Shown: positions 8,452 to 17,285 of the stretch, piece after piece | How the letters are laid out: each line of letters opens with the position of its first letter | Position numbering within the stretch: the stretch's first letter is position 1 | Assembly (NCBI GenBank): GCA_945860745.1 | Contig: CAMASH010000006.1 | Span: forward strand, 1 to 64,000 | DNA: 64,000 nt | Origin: Chthoniobacter flavus | GTDB lineage: Bacteria > Verrucomicrobiota > Verrucomicrobiia > Chthoniobacterales > Terrimicrobiaceae | Reading direction: 5' to 3' | Program-made: the position numbers and the translations under genes | Notes under the pieces: generated by a model | Database searches by the model: none | Seen by the model: the letters and a program-made list of their open reading frames with translations, nothing else | What the model was told of the DNA's origin: nothing

Positions 8452-9438
8452 ATGAAATCTCCCATCAAAGTTGCTGTGACCGGTTCCGCCGGCCAGATTG
8501 GATACGCCCTTTTGCCCCGCATCGCCTCCGGCGCGATGTTTGGTCCGGATCAGCCGGTGATTCTGCAACTGATCGAGGCTCCGGTGGAGAAGGCGATGAA
8601 GGCTCTGGAGGGCGTGGCCATGGAACTCGACGACTGCGCGTTTCCGTTGCTGCATGGCATCGTGCTGACCGATGACCCCGCCGTGGGTTTTCGTGAGGCG
8701 AACTGGTGTTTGCTCATCGGGGCCAAGCCGCGCGGGCCGGGCATGGAACGGGCCGATTTGCTCAGGGACAACGGGAAGATCTTTACCGCGCAGGGCAGGG
8801 TGATTGATGAAGTGGCCGCCGACAATGCGCGCGTTGCCGTGGTGGGAAACCCGGCCAACACCAACTGCATGATCGCCGCGAGCAAGGCGAAACGTCTTCC
8901 CTCTGATCGTTTCACGGCCATGGTGCGCCTGGATCAAAACCGCGCCCAGACCCAGCTGGCGAAAAAGGCGGGCAGGCCGACGACGGAAGTGAAGGATATT
9001 TTCATTTACGGCAACCACAGCCCGAGCATGTTTCCGGCCTTCGCTCAAGCGACCATCGGCGGAAAGCCCGCCCGGCAGGTGATCAACGATGAGGAATGGC
9101 TGCGCGGCCCCTTCTGCGACATTGTGGGCAAACGCGGTGCGGCCATCATCGCGGCGCGGGGTGCGTCCTCGGCGGCGAGCGCGGCCAGTGCGCTGACCGA
9201 TCATGTTCACGATCTCGTCACGGTGGGCGCGGTTCATTCCGTGGCCGCGAAATCGGGCGGTGCCTATGGTTTCGATCCGGAAGTGTGGGCGGGCCTGCCC
9301 GTGCGCACGACGGCTCCCGGCAGCTATGAAATCCTCACCGGTCATACCATGGATGATTTTGCCCAATCCAAGATTGCCGCCACCAACAAGGAGTTGGTGG
9401 ACGAGCGGGCCATGGTGGCGGAGTTGCTGGGGCTGTAG
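8452..9438 (+). CDS. mdh: Malate dehydrogenase
   Basis: NAD-dependent malate/oxaloacetate interconversion in the TCA cycle, in the cytoplasm. 328 residues, the size of the cytosolic-type bacterial MDH. The Rossmann loop is [11 protein letters not shown] near residues 10-20; the substrate loop contains [23 protein letters not shown] and VRLDQNRA follow; the catalytic His is H189 in the GNHSPSMFP motif. The start ATG fits the usual N-terminus and a GGGAG lies about 13 bases upstream. The gene is monocistronic and convergent with the GT9 gene. Its stop codon falls inside the palindromic element 9433-9489. Confidence 0.95.
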   Translation: MKSPIKVAVTGSAGQIGYALLPRIASGAMFGPDQPVILQLIEAPVEKAMKALEGVAMELDDCAFPLLHGIVLTDDPAVGFREANWCLLIGAKPRGPGMERADLLRDNGKIFTAQGRVIDEVAADNARVAVVGNPANTNCMIAASKAKRLPSDRFTAMVRLDQNRAQTQLAKKAGRPTTEVKDIFIYGNHSPSMFPAFAQATIGGKPARQVINDEEWLRGPFCDIVGKRGAAIIAARGASSAASAASALTDHVHDLVTVGAVHSVAAKSGGAYGFDPEVWAGLPVRTTAPGSYEILTGHTMDDFAQSKIAATNKELVDERAMVAELLGL

Positions 9439-9489
9439 CCGCCTCACTCCGTTGAGGCGCCGCACGGCCACGGAGTGCCGTGGCTACAG
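9433..9489. repeat. Palindromic element between convergent genes that carries both stop codons
   Basis: Outer arms CTGTAGCC (9433-9440) and GGCTACAG (9482-9489), inner arms CACTCCGT (9445-9452) and ACGGAGTG (9470-9477), plus an alternative tight hairpin GCCACGG/CCGTGGC at the right end. The TAG of mdh and the TAG of the GT9 gene are both inside the outer arms. It could serve as a bidirectional terminator or be a REP-like element. Confidence 0.7.
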
Positions 9490-10440
9490 GTTCTCCCGCA
9501 CCAGCTCCGCGATGAGGGCGATGTCCTCATCTGCGGGTAAACGCGGCGCGGGGATATCCCCGCCCCCCAGTTTCTGCCGGCGGATTTCCCCGCCCTGCCA
9601 GAGCCAGGCGTCCTCGCTATACGGACCGACCAGCCGGGGATCGCTCCACGTGTGGATGGCGAGCAACCGGGGATTGACGGCGGCGGCGATGTGCAGGGGA
9701 CCGCTGTCGACGCTCACCACGAACGCGGCGGCACGGATGAGCCCGATGAGTTCGTCGAGGGATGTGCGATTGAGCAGATTGACGGTGTTTTCCGGAAGCT
9801 CCTTGTGCATTTCGCCGACGCCCGCCAGCACGACCGGGAAGGGGTGCAGCGCGCGGCAAAGTTCCACGACATGGCCCCGGGAAAGCGATTTTCCGCTGCC
9901 GCGGGCAAAGGGATGCAGAAGAATGAAGGGTCTTTGGGTCAGGGCTTGATCCGGCGGGGTTCCCGCTGGCAGGAAAAACTCCGGCGGCCCGACTGCGGGC
10001 AGGCCCAGCGTTTCGAGGGTGCGCAGATAGCGACGCACGGAATGTTCGCCGGGCGGCACGGGCGACACGTGCTGATAAAACCAGCGCGCGCCTTCGCGGG
10101 CGTCGGCCAGGCCAACGGTGCGGGCCGCACCGCTGAATCTGGCCATGAGCGCGCTGCGCAGCAGTCCCTGGAGATCGAGGGCCACATCGGGGCGGATTTC
10201 CCCCAGTCCCAGGGTCCAGGGGATGGAGCGCAGAGCGCCGGCCGGGCCGCGGAATTTTTGTCGCGGAAAAACGACCGTCTCAGCAATGGCGGGGTTGCCC
10301 GCCAGCAGGGGTTTCCAGCGTTCGTCGACCAGCCAGGTGATTTTTGTTTCCGGCCGGAATCTTTTGATCGCGGCGGCGCAGGGCAGGGCGTGAATGACGT
10401 CGCCGAATGAACCCGGCTTGATGATGAGCAGCGTGTTCAG
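9484..10440 (-). CDS. Glycosyltransferase family 9 (heptosyltransferase-like), probable CTG start
   Basis: LPS core-type sugar transferase, GT-B fold, acting on the cytoplasmic face of the inner membrane. Homology continues upstream of the first ATG (10185): the frame reads LLIIKPGSFGDVIHALP, the standard GT9 N-terminus, directly after 10440. That gives 318 residues, normal for the family. The C-terminal half has ILLHPFARGSGKS and VSVDSGPLHIAAA, the nucleotide-sugar binding motifs. Between the in-frame TAA at 10453-10455 and this N-terminus there is no ATG, GTG or TTG; CTG at 10440 is the likeliest start. It is the last gene of the rho-led unit, 12 bases after the phosphoesterase gene. Confidence 0.85.
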   Translation of the reverse strand: MNTLLIIKPGSFGDVIHALPCAAAIKRFRPETKITWLVDERWKPLLAGNPAIAETVVFPRQKFRGPAGALRSIPWTLGLGEIRPDVALDLQGLLRSALMARFSGAARTVGLADAREGARWFYQHVSPVPPGEHSVRRYLRTLETLGLPAVGPPEFFLPAGTPPDQALTQRPFILLHPFARGSGKSLSRGHVVELCRALHPFPVVLAGVGEMHKELPENTVNLLNRTSLDELIGLIRAAAFVVSVDSGPLHIAAAVNPRLLAIHTWSDPRLVGPYSEDAWLWQGGEIRRQKLGGGDIPAPRLPADEDIALIAELVRENL

Positions 10441-10452
10441 TGGCGCGGAGAA

Positions 10453-11175
10453 TTATCGCCCGACAGCGAGGCGCTCGGCCAGTTTGCGCGGCAGTCCGGC
10501 CTCGATGATGGCCGCTTGCGCGGCAGGCAGATCGTAGGCGATGCGGCGGAGTTGCAACTCGCCATCGTTCGTATCGTAAATACAGTAGGCGGAGCGCCAG
10601 TCGCCGTCGCGGGGCTGTCCGACGCTGCCGACATTGATGAGATAGCGTTTTCCCTTTTGCAGCACGAGGACGTCGAGCGGAATGGTGCGCACGCTGCCGT
10701 CGCGGACGTAGGCCTTGGGCGAGTGGGTGTGGCCGATGAAACAGACCGAGGTGTGCTGGTAGCTGAAGCTGGCCGCGGCATCGAGCTGGTTGAAAACGTA
10801 GCCCCACTTGTGCGGCGTATCGAGGGTGGCGTGAACGATGGTGAAATCACGGACCTGGCGTTGCAGGCGCAGCGAACGCAGCCACTCCTTGTCCTCGTTG
10901 GTCAATTGCTCGCGCGTCCAGGTCATGGCCTCCTCGGCCAGGGGATTGAATCCCTCCTGATCCCCCAGCATGGAGGCTTGTTCGTCGTGGTTCCCCTTGA
11001 CCACCGGACATTCCAGGTTGCGGACGAGATCGATGCATTGTTTGGGAAAGGCGTTGTAGCCGACCACATCGCCCAGGCAGACATAGTGGGTGCAGGCCTG
11101 TTCCCTGGCATCGGCCAGGACGGCGTCGAGGGCATGGAGATTGGCGTGAATATCGCCGAAGATTGCAAAGCGCAT
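10453..11175 (-). CDS. Metallophosphoesterase (YfcE/MJ0936-like)
   Basis: Calcineurin-like phosphoesterase with two metal ions, 240 residues. The metal and catalytic motifs are complete: GDIHANLHAL at residues 7-16, GDVVGY near 37, GNHDE near 62 and GHTH in the C-terminal half. This arrangement matches the UPF0025/YfcE and bis-nucleotide phosphatase-like group; the physiological substrate is unknown. It sits 19 bases downstream of the TPR gene and 12 bases upstream of the GT9 gene in an apparent operon. Confidence 0.88.
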   Translation of the reverse strand: MRFAIFGDIHANLHALDAVLADAREQACTHYVCLGDVVGYNAFPKQCIDLVRNLECPVVKGNHDEQASMLGDQEGFNPLAEEAMTWTREQLTNEDKEWLRSLRLQRQVRDFTIVHATLDTPHKWGYVFNQLDAAASFSYQHTSVCFIGHTHSPKAYVRDGSVRTIPLDVLVLQKGKRYLINVGSVGQPRDGDWRSAYCIYDTNDGELQLRRIAYDLPAAQAAIIEAGLPRKLAERLAVGR

Positions 11176-11194
11176 GAGGGAGAGAGAGGACCCT

Positions 11195-11953
11195 TTAGGG
11201 TTGCGGGGAATTTATTCGCTGTTGCGGGGGAACATCCAGTTTCTTTTCCAGTTCCTTCAGCGTCGAGATGAGGCTGGGCTTCCGTTCCTCGGGTCCTTTG
11301 TCATAGAGCTTCGTCAGCAAATCGTAGGCCTCCTGTTCGCGCCCGGGGCATTTGGCCAGCTCGTAGCCGGCGAAGCGCGCGATGTAGGCCGGCGAATCGG
11401 CGGACTGCGAGGCCTGCAGAAATGCCCCGGCCGCGCCGCCATGATCCTCCAGTTTGTCCCGCAGTAAAATCCCGAGGCGTTCCTTGAGGAAGTAGCTGTC
11501 GGGATTGTTCTTGATGCCGCGTTCCAGGTAATCGCGGCCGAGCTTGAAGTATTGGCGCTGATTGCGAATGCGCAGGGCTTCGCTGGGTTGGGTTTTGTCG
11601 TCCAGCGCGGCGACGCTGGCGTTCCAGGCCATGTGCCAGCCGGCCATGTCCCAGTACAGCAGCGAGCGCGGTTGCAGGGTTGTGACCGTATCGAAGAGGC
11701 CGGCCATGCGTCCCCACTCGGTGCGCTCCCACGCGTTGTGGGCCTCGATCCAGAGATAGGCGGCCAGCGGGGAGCGAAATCCGCTCAAGGCGGCCAGAAA
11801 CCCCATTTGGCCCAGACGTTCGCGCAGATCCAGATCGAGGGTGGTCTGGCGCAGGCCGGCGGCTTTTTGGGTGGCATCCAGATTCCGCTGAAAAGGAATC
11901 ATGGCCGCGCCGAAGACCGCCAGCAGCAGGATGGCGAGGGCCTTGCGGGTCAT
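11195..11953 (-). CDS. Membrane-anchored TPR-like protein
   Basis: 252 residues. A hydrophobic N-terminus (KALAILLLAVFGAAMIPF) is a signal anchor or signal peptide. The remainder is helical with tetratricopeptide-like repeats: motifs such as SLLYWDMAGWHMAWNAS, YFKLGRDYLERGIKNNPDSY and GYELAKCPGREQEAYDLL. It overlaps the ABC-2 permease gene by 4 bases, which suggests the two products act together, perhaps as permease and periplasmic assembly partner. I do not recognise a named family. Confidence 0.75.
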   Translation of the reverse strand: MTRKALAILLLAVFGAAMIPFQRNLDATQKAAGLRQTTLDLDLRERLGQMGFLAALSGFRSPLAAYLWIEAHNAWERTEWGRMAGLFDTVTTLQPRSLLYWDMAGWHMAWNASVAALDDKTQPSEALRIRNQRQYFKLGRDYLERGIKNNPDSYFLKERLGILLRDKLEDHGGAAGAFLQASQSADSPAYIARFAGYELAKCPGREQEAYDLLTKLYDKGPEERKPSLISTLKELEKKLDVPPQQRINSPQP

Positions 11954-12810
11954 AGTTCGCGTCCGGAAAAAACAAAGGCCGCGAGGGCAAAATACACCGC
12001 GACGTAAGTCCAGCCCAGGGCGAACGTTTCGAGAAAGACATTCCAGGGAATGGCTGCGCCCGCGATCATGTCATCGGCCAGATTGAAGGCCTGCAGGTCG
12101 GGAAAAAGCAGGGAGATGAGGGCGACGAGGATGCGGGTCCACCACTGCGTGTCCACGCCGCTGAGCCAGGCCTCCCGGGCGGTGGCTTGGAGGTGGCCGA
12201 TGAAATAAATCGCCGCCGCGATCATCACGGTGAAGAGCGCCGAGGTGGCGAAGGTCGAGATGAGCAGCGTCAGTGCGGCCAGCAGCGCTGATTTGATGAA
12301 GATGATCAGGATGCCCGGCACGAGGTTGGCGTTGAAGGTCGAGTCGGTCACGGTTTTCAGGGCCTGCTGGAGTTCCTCCGCGGGGGCCGCGGAAAATTCC
12401 GTGCGGATCTGCGCCAGGGCGGCCTGTTCCCGCAACCAGAGCACCGTCGAAAAAACCAGGCTCATCAACACGGTGAAAAGGAAGAGCAACACGATGAGGC
12501 CGGCCAGCTTGCCCAGCAGATAGGCAAAACGCGGCACCGGCTTGGAGAGCAGGGTGTAGATGGTGCGGTCCTCCACGTCCCTGGGCAGGAAATTTGCCGT
12601 GGCCAGGATAGCGAGCAGCGAGGTGAAGATGGACATGGCCCCGAGGCAGACATCCTTGATCATTTGAAACTGCGCTTCGACCCGGAGCTGGGCCATGAAC
12701 ACCGAACTGCCAATGGCGCACAGGGCGAAGACCAGCAAAATGTAAAACACCTTCTGCCGCACGAGGTCGGTGAAGGTGTTGCGGGCGATGGCACTGATCC
12801 GGGTGAACAT
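11950..12810 (-). CDS. ABC-2 type permease subunit without an adjacent ATPase
   Basis: 286 residues with six predicted membrane segments. The segment NFLPRDVEDRTIYTLLSKPVPRF is typical of ABC-2 permeases of the NosY/GldF/YhaP group. The protein should need a separate ATP-binding subunit, but none is encoded next to it. It is 19 bases downstream of proB and translationally coupled to the TPR gene. The transported substrate is unknown; the neighbouring GT9 hints at envelope export, which is inference only. Confidence 0.85.
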   Translation of the reverse strand: MFTRISAIARNTFTDLVRQKVFYILLVFALCAIGSSVFMAQLRVEAQFQMIKDVCLGAMSIFTSLLAILATANFLPRDVEDRTIYTLLSKPVPRFAYLLGKLAGLIVLLFLFTVLMSLVFSTVLWLREQAALAQIRTEFSAAPAEELQQALKTVTDSTFNANLVPGILIIFIKSALLAALTLLISTFATSALFTVMIAAAIYFIGHLQATAREAWLSGVDTQWWTRILVALISLLFPDLQAFNLADDMIAGAAIPWNVFLETFALGWTYVAVYFALAAFVFSGREL

Positions 12811-12829
12811 GGGGTAAGGCGCGAGAATA

Positions 12830-13594
12830 TTACATCTTGGCCGGCTTGGAAACGGTGAATCGCGTTCCGGTGTCCTTGAAAGCCGCGGCCAGAGGGATGC
12901 GGCCTTCTTCCCTCCCGTCCAGAATGACGGTGCGGATGCCGGCGGACACGGCGAGTTGCACGGCCTCCAGCTTGGTTTTCATGCCGCCGACGGACATTTC
13001 CCCTTTCTCCGGGCGGACATGACGGAAGGCTTCCGTAATTTTTTTCACCACCGCAATGCGCCGGCCGTCCTGGTCGGTCAGCCCGTCGGAAGTGGTCAGG
13101 AGCAGCAGCGTTTTCGCACGGACCAGCAGGGCGACCTCGGCGGAGAGCCGGTCGTTGTCGCCCAAACGGACTTCCTCGGTCGCCACGGAATCGTTTTCGT
13201 TAATGATCGGCACAACGTCCCGGGTGGCCAGCAGGCGGTTGAGGGTGTTGCGGGCATTTTGGCGGCGGGTGCGGCTGTCGATGTCCTCGTGGGTGAGCAA
13301 AAGCTGGGCCACCTTGAGCCCATGAGGGCGGAACGAAGTGGCGTAGAGCCGCATGAGTTCCGGTTGTCCGGCGGCGGCACAGGCCTGTTTGCCGGGAAGA
13401 TCGTCGGGCCGGCGGTCGAGTCCGAGGGCATGCACGCCGGCCGCGATGGCGGCGCTGCTGACAATCACGCAGGAATGGCCCGCCTTCACCAAAGCGGAAA
13501 CCTCCGTGGCGAGGCGGCGGATCTGCGCGCCGTCGAGGGCGCGGCCCGCCGAACGGGAAAGGATGCCCGTGCCGAATTTCAAAACAATACGCAT
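12830..13594 (-). CDS. proB: Glutamate 5-kinase, short form lacking the PUA domain
   Basis: First step of proline synthesis: ATP-dependent phosphorylation of glutamate, cytoplasmic. 254 residues contain the full amino-acid kinase domain: KFGTGIL at the N-terminus, VSSAAIAAGVHALG, INENDSVATEEVRLGDNDRLSA and VGGMKTKLEA. The C-terminal PUA domain of the E. coli enzyme (about 110 residues) is absent, as in a known subset of bacterial ProB proteins. The next enzyme, ProA, is not encoded here. It starts 31 bases after rho, in the same operon-like unit. Confidence 0.92.
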   Translation of the reverse strand: MRIVLKFGTGILSRSAGRALDGAQIRRLATEVSALVKAGHSCVIVSSAAIAAGVHALGLDRRPDDLPGKQACAAAGQPELMRLYATSFRPHGLKVAQLLLTHEDIDSRTRRQNARNTLNRLLATRDVVPIINENDSVATEEVRLGDNDRLSAEVALLVRAKTLLLLTTSDGLTDQDGRRIAVVKKITEAFRHVRPEKGEMSVGGMKTKLEAVQLAVSAGIRTVILDGREEGRIPLAAAFKDTGTRFTVSKPAKM

Positions 13595-13625
13595 ACGGAT
13601 TCGGAGTCGCGCTCCGGGTTGCCGC

Positions 13626-15035
13626 TTAACCCGGCAGGTTCTTGAGCAGTTCCGCGTTGGTCGGATACTTGCGAACGAAGAAGAGCAGACGCTCGATGGC
13701 TTCGATGGGCTTGTGGCCGGCCAGTCCGCGGCGAATAACGCTGATCTTGTGCAGGTCCTCCTCGGAGAGCAGGAGTTCCTCGCGGCGGGTGCCGGAGAGA
13801 AAAATGTCCACCGCCGGATAAATCCGCTGATCGCTGATGTTGCGGGCTAGCACGAGCTCCATGTTGCCGGTGCCTTTGAACTCTTGGAAAATCAGGTCGT
13901 CCATGCGGCTGTTTGTCTCGATCAGCGCCGTGGCCATGATGGTGAGCGAGCCGGCTTCCTCGGTGTTGCGGGCCGCGGCGAAAATCTTGCGCGGGATTTC
14001 CAGCGCGCGGGAATCCACACCGCCGGACATGGTGCGTCCGCCGGCGCCTTGGGCGTTATTGAAGGCGCGGCCGATGCGGGTGAGCGAATCCATGAGCACG
14101 AAAACGTCCTTGCCCATTTCGACCAGCCGCTTGGCCCGCTCGGAGGCGAGTTGGGCGATGCGGGTGTGGGTCTTGATGTCGGAATCGTTCGAGCTGGCCA
14201 TGAGTTCCGCGGAGGGAACGGTGCGGCGGATTTCGGTGACTTCCTCGGGGCGTTCGTCGACCAGCAGGATGATGAGCTTCATCTCCGGATGATTCTTCAC
14301 CACGGCGTCAGCGATGTGCTGCAGCAGGGTGGTTTTGCCGGTGCGGGGCGGGGCGACGATGAGGCCGCGCTGGCCTTTGCCAATGGGCGTCATGAGATCC
14401 ATCACGCGGGTGGTGTAGCGCTCGGGCACGGTTTCCAGCGTGATGCGCTTGTTCGGGCTGATGGTGGTCAGTTCCTCGAAGATGGGCAGGTTCTGGAAAT
14501 TTTCCGGATTCTCGCCTTCGAGTTCCAAGAGTTTGTAAAGCTGGGGTCCGCGGCTGCCGCGGCGGGTTTCGCCTTTGATCCACATGCCGTCGCGCAGGGC
14601 ATGTTTGCGCACGACCTCGGGGGTGACGAAGACGTCGTTGTTCGACTGGGAAAAATTGCGGCGGGGTTCGCGCAGGAATCCGAAGCCCTTGCCGGAAACC
14701 TCCACGATGCCCTCGGCATAGGCCGGCGGTTCGACCGGACGCAGGGGTTCCCGGGCCGGCGGCTCGGCTGGCCGGGCGGGAGCGTTGGCGATGGGCTCCG
14801 GCGGAGTGGCCGGGGTGACTTCCGCAATGTCCTCCACTTGTTTGGCGGCTTCCTTGGGGATTTCGATTTCCGGGGAGGGGGTCTGCGCGCTCGGGGCGGA
14901 CTCTGCCCCGTTGTCCGCGGGCTTGCGGGTGCGGCGTTTCGGAGCATCCGTGCTGGCTGACCGGCGGGTTCTTTTCGCCGGGGCGGCTTCGGTGGATTCC
15001 GCAGTGGCGGACAGATTCGTGTTTTCTTCAGTCAT
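13626..15035 (-). CDS. rho: Transcription termination factor Rho with long low-complexity N-terminus
   Basis: Hexameric RNA helicase for Rho-dependent termination. With the ATG at 15035 it has 469 residues; an upstream start at 15083 is possible but adds a non-family stretch. Residues 1 to about 112 are rich in Ala, Pro, Glu, Arg and Lys (KRTRRSAS, KRRTRKPAD, then Pro-rich) and replace the usual N-terminal helical Rho_N domain. The cold-shock-like RNA-binding domain follows (GIVEVSGKGFGFLREP), then the ATPase with Walker A PPRTGKTTLL near residue 235, LLVDERPEEVT and the GGVDSRALEIPRK loop. Basic N-terminal insertions are known in Rho of several phyla. Confidence 0.95.
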   Translation of the reverse strand: MTEENTNLSATAESTEAAPAKRTRRSASTDAPKRRTRKPADNGAESAPSAQTPSPEIEIPKEAAKQVEDIAEVTPATPPEPIANAPARPAEPPAREPLRPVEPPAYAEGIVEVSGKGFGFLREPRRNFSQSNNDVFVTPEVVRKHALRDGMWIKGETRRGSRGPQLYKLLELEGENPENFQNLPIFEELTTISPNKRITLETVPERYTTRVMDLMTPIGKGQRGLIVAPPRTGKTTLLQHIADAVVKNHPEMKLIILLVDERPEEVTEIRRTVPSAELMASSNDSDIKTHTRIAQLASERAKRLVEMGKDVFVLMDSLTRIGRAFNNAQGAGGRTMSGGVDSRALEIPRKIFAAARNTEEAGSLTIMATALIETNSRMDDLIFQEFKGTGNMELVLARNISDQRIYPAVDIFLSGTRREELLLSEEDLHKISVIRRGLAGHKPIEAIERLLFFVRKYPTNAELLKNLPG

Positions 15036-15270
15036 GGCTAAGTAAGGTTTTCCGCGCGAGGGCGGAGGAATTCTGGAGGTCAAAAGGAGATTTCAAAATG
15101 AGGTTCGCGTGTCCGACCGCGTTTGGCGCTGTCGTTCCGTAGGACGGTTTGCCTCCGCCGGGGTTGGCCGCGGCGGAGAATTGCCCCGGGAGCCTGGCTT
15201 CGAGGGCTCGTCGGGTCTGCTGGACTTTCGACCCATTGCAATGGCCGGCCATGAGGGTATATAGTTATGG

Positions 15271-15458
15271 GAATCCTGAAGCCTGCCTCGGAGCGCCTTG
15301 TTTGGGCTGCACCCAACCGGCTTCGGGTTGGTTAAAAGAAATCCTGACGTTACGTGATGGTTTCGATTTGAAGAGCTCCTCTCGAGGGAGGCGCATCAGG
15401 TCGAATGATGCGCTTAAAGAAGAGCAAGGAGCGGGCGTTGTCAACGCCTTTTATTTTT
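15271..15458 (+). ncRNA. Candidate structured small RNA, about 185 nt, with its own terminator
   Basis: The 435-base gap between rho and the ABCG-like gene (both minus strand) carries a plus-strand transcript-like unit. A promoter-like pair TTGCAA (15236-15241) and TATAGT (15260-15265) with 18-base spacing precedes it. CCTGA-GC-GCCTC at 15275-15289 can pair with GAGGC-GC-TCAGG at 15388-15400, enclosing a further hairpin CCAACC/GGTTGG near 15312. It ends at the intrinsic terminator 15434-15458. Size and long-hairpin shape recall 6S RNA, but I could not match conserved 6S positions, so the identity is open. Confidence 0.4.
15434..15458 (+). terminator. Intrinsic terminator on the plus strand with no upstream plus-strand ORF
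   Basis: GGCGTT-GTC-AACGCC stem followed immediately by TTTTATTTTT. No plus-strand coding gene precedes it within 5 kb, which supports the small-RNA candidate at 15271-15458. Confidence 0.7.
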
Positions 15459-15470
15459 CCAGGCAGAAAA

Positions 15471-17231
15471 TCAATCCATCCGCTGCCGCTGGCATCCGAG
15501 CCAGGCGATGAACAAGCCGATGATGACATGGGAGCAAAGCACCCACAGGCACAGCGAGGCGGGGGAGAGCGCAGTTTGAATGACGGTTTGCACGATATCG
15601 TAATAGCGCTCGCCCCGGAGGGTTTGCAGCACGCCCGACCAACTCCAGTACGCGGCGATGAACGGCCGGGTGAGCGACCCGACCCAGTCCGGCAGCGCGA
15701 GCACGGCCCCGGAAAGCGGGAGCTGAAAGCCCACCAAATAGATCGAAACCAGCGAGGCCTGTTCGGCCGAACCCATCAGGCTGGAGATGGCGAGGCAGAT
15801 GGACGTCATGGCGGCATTAACCAGAATGAGGAAGAGAAGCTGCACGGGAAACTCCCCCGGAAATCCACAGACGAAATGCACGAAGAGCCCCATCCATAGC
15901 GACTGGGCCACGACCAGCGCGGCGAGGAAGACCGCCTTGCTGCCGATGTAACTGAGCGGGTTCAGACCGGAGAGTTTTTCTTTCTCGAAAATCAGCCGCT
16001 CGGCCGCGATCTCTCGCCCGGAGTTATTCGCGCCCATGAGCGTGAGCAGAATCACCTGAAACATCACGAGGCCCGAGACCAGGCTGCCGATCTTGCTGCC
16101 CTGCACAAGGAACTTCATGTTCTCCTGAAGCTGATCCATGACATTCTGGTCGAGTCCCATGGAAAGATTCTGCACGGCGGGCAGGCCGTTCCAGGCGAAG
16201 ATGGCGACCAGGACGGGGAAGCCGAAGATGAGGCCGAGTTGGAGAAAAATCTGCGCCTTGTTCCGCGAAAAAATCCGGAAGCGCCGCGAGGTCAGGGTGA
16301 GGAATTGGTCGAGGATTCCCGGCTGGGGCAGGGTCTCGGATTTCGGGGCGCTTGGCACCGCCGCGGCGATGACCACTTCGGGTTCGTCGGGCGCGCTGTC
16401 GAAATTTACACTCTCGAGGTCCGGCGAGGCGTGGCCCGCGTTGGCTTCAAGGAAAGCCTGCCGGTGTTTCTTCCACGATTGCGACCACTCGCGGCCTTCG
16501 CGTTGAGAGAGCTGCCCGTAAAGATCCTGCGGGTCGTTGCAGCGGAAATAGTGAGTGAGAAATTCCGGTGGTCCGTGATAAGCCGCCACGCCCTGGTAAA
16601 GGACCAGCACGGAATCGTAGTAGGGCAAATGGCGGAGGCTGTGGGTGACGGAGAGCACCACCCGGCCGTCGGACCGGGAGAGTCCGTGCAAGAGGGTGAC
16701 GATTTCGTCCTCGGACTGCGGGTCGAGTCCGCTGGTCACCTCGTCCGCCAGCAGAATCACGGGCTTGCTGACCAGTTCCATCGCCAGGGCCAGGCGGCGG
16801 CGCTGGCCGCCGGAAAGCACATGGACGAGCCGGTCGGAAAACTCCGCCATGTTGACCTCATCGAGGATCCGCGCCACCGCCTCGTCCAGGGGATCGCGGT
16901 GCATCCCGCGGACGCGCAGTTTCATGGCATAGGCCACGCATTCGCGCACGGTCAGTTCGTCATGCGCGATGCTGAACTGCGGGACGTAGCCGATCTCGGA
17001 AGGCGAAAAATCCTCCTCCATGAGATTGCGTCCGTCCCAGTGAATTTGTCCCTCTTCATCGCCATGCGCGATACCGGTAATGACCTTCAGCAGCGTGCTC
17101 TTGCCACAGCCGGACGGGCCGATGATCGCGCCGAAGTGTCCGCGCGGAAACCGGGCCGAGACATCCGACAACAAAGGCCGCACATCCTCGCCATGGCCAA
17201 TAAAAAGGGTGACGTCCCGTAATTCGAGCAC
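15471..17231 (-). CDS. ABCG-like half transporter: ATPase fused to ABC-2 permease
   Basis: 586 residues in the ABCG/White arrangement, ATPase first and membrane domain second. Walker A is GPSGCGKST (38-46), the signature LSGGQRRR near 140, Walker B VILLADE with the D-loop SGLDPQ, and H-loop VTHS. A linker of about 100 residues follows, then six membrane segments from about residue 330, with the ABC-2 motif AAERLIFEKEKLSGLNPLSY. The start is GTG at 17231, giving MLELRDVTLF. Such proteins usually act as homodimers and export lipids or small hydrophobic compounds; the substrate is unknown. The yacG gene lies 54 bases upstream on the same strand. Confidence 0.9.
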   Translation of the reverse strand: MLELRDVTLFIGHGEDVRPLLSDVSARFPRGHFGAIIGPSGCGKSTLLKVITGIAHGDEEGQIHWDGRNLMEEDFSPSEIGYVPQFSIAHDELTVRECVAYAMKLRVRGMHRDPLDEAVARILDEVNMAEFSDRLVHVLSGGQRRRLALAMELVSKPVILLADEVTSGLDPQSEDEIVTLLHGLSRSDGRVVLSVTHSLRHLPYYDSVLVLYQGVAAYHGPPEFLTHYFRCNDPQDLYGQLSQREGREWSQSWKKHRQAFLEANAGHASPDLESVNFDSAPDEPEVVIAAAVPSAPKSETLPQPGILDQFLTLTSRRFRIFSRNKAQIFLQLGLIFGFPVLVAIFAWNGLPAVQNLSMGLDQNVMDQLQENMKFLVQGSKIGSLVSGLVMFQVILLTLMGANNSGREIAAERLIFEKEKLSGLNPLSYIGSKAVFLAALVVAQSLWMGLFVHFVCGFPGEFPVQLLFLILVNAAMTSICLAISSLMGSAEQASLVSIYLVGFQLPLSGAVLALPDWVGSLTRPFIAAYWSWSGVLQTLRGERYYDIVQTVIQTALSPASLCLWVLCSHVIIGLFIAWLGCQRQRMD

Positions 17232-17285
17232 GGGGGGAGAGTTGCGGAACCGCGTCAGGAAGACAAGAGCAAGGTGAAGAGGCGG

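Noticed and set aside
15312..15335. Hairpin CCAACC/GGTTGG considered as a terminator of a minus-strand gene
   Set aside because: No minus-strand gene ends nearby and no T-tract; better explained as an internal stem of the candidate RNA.
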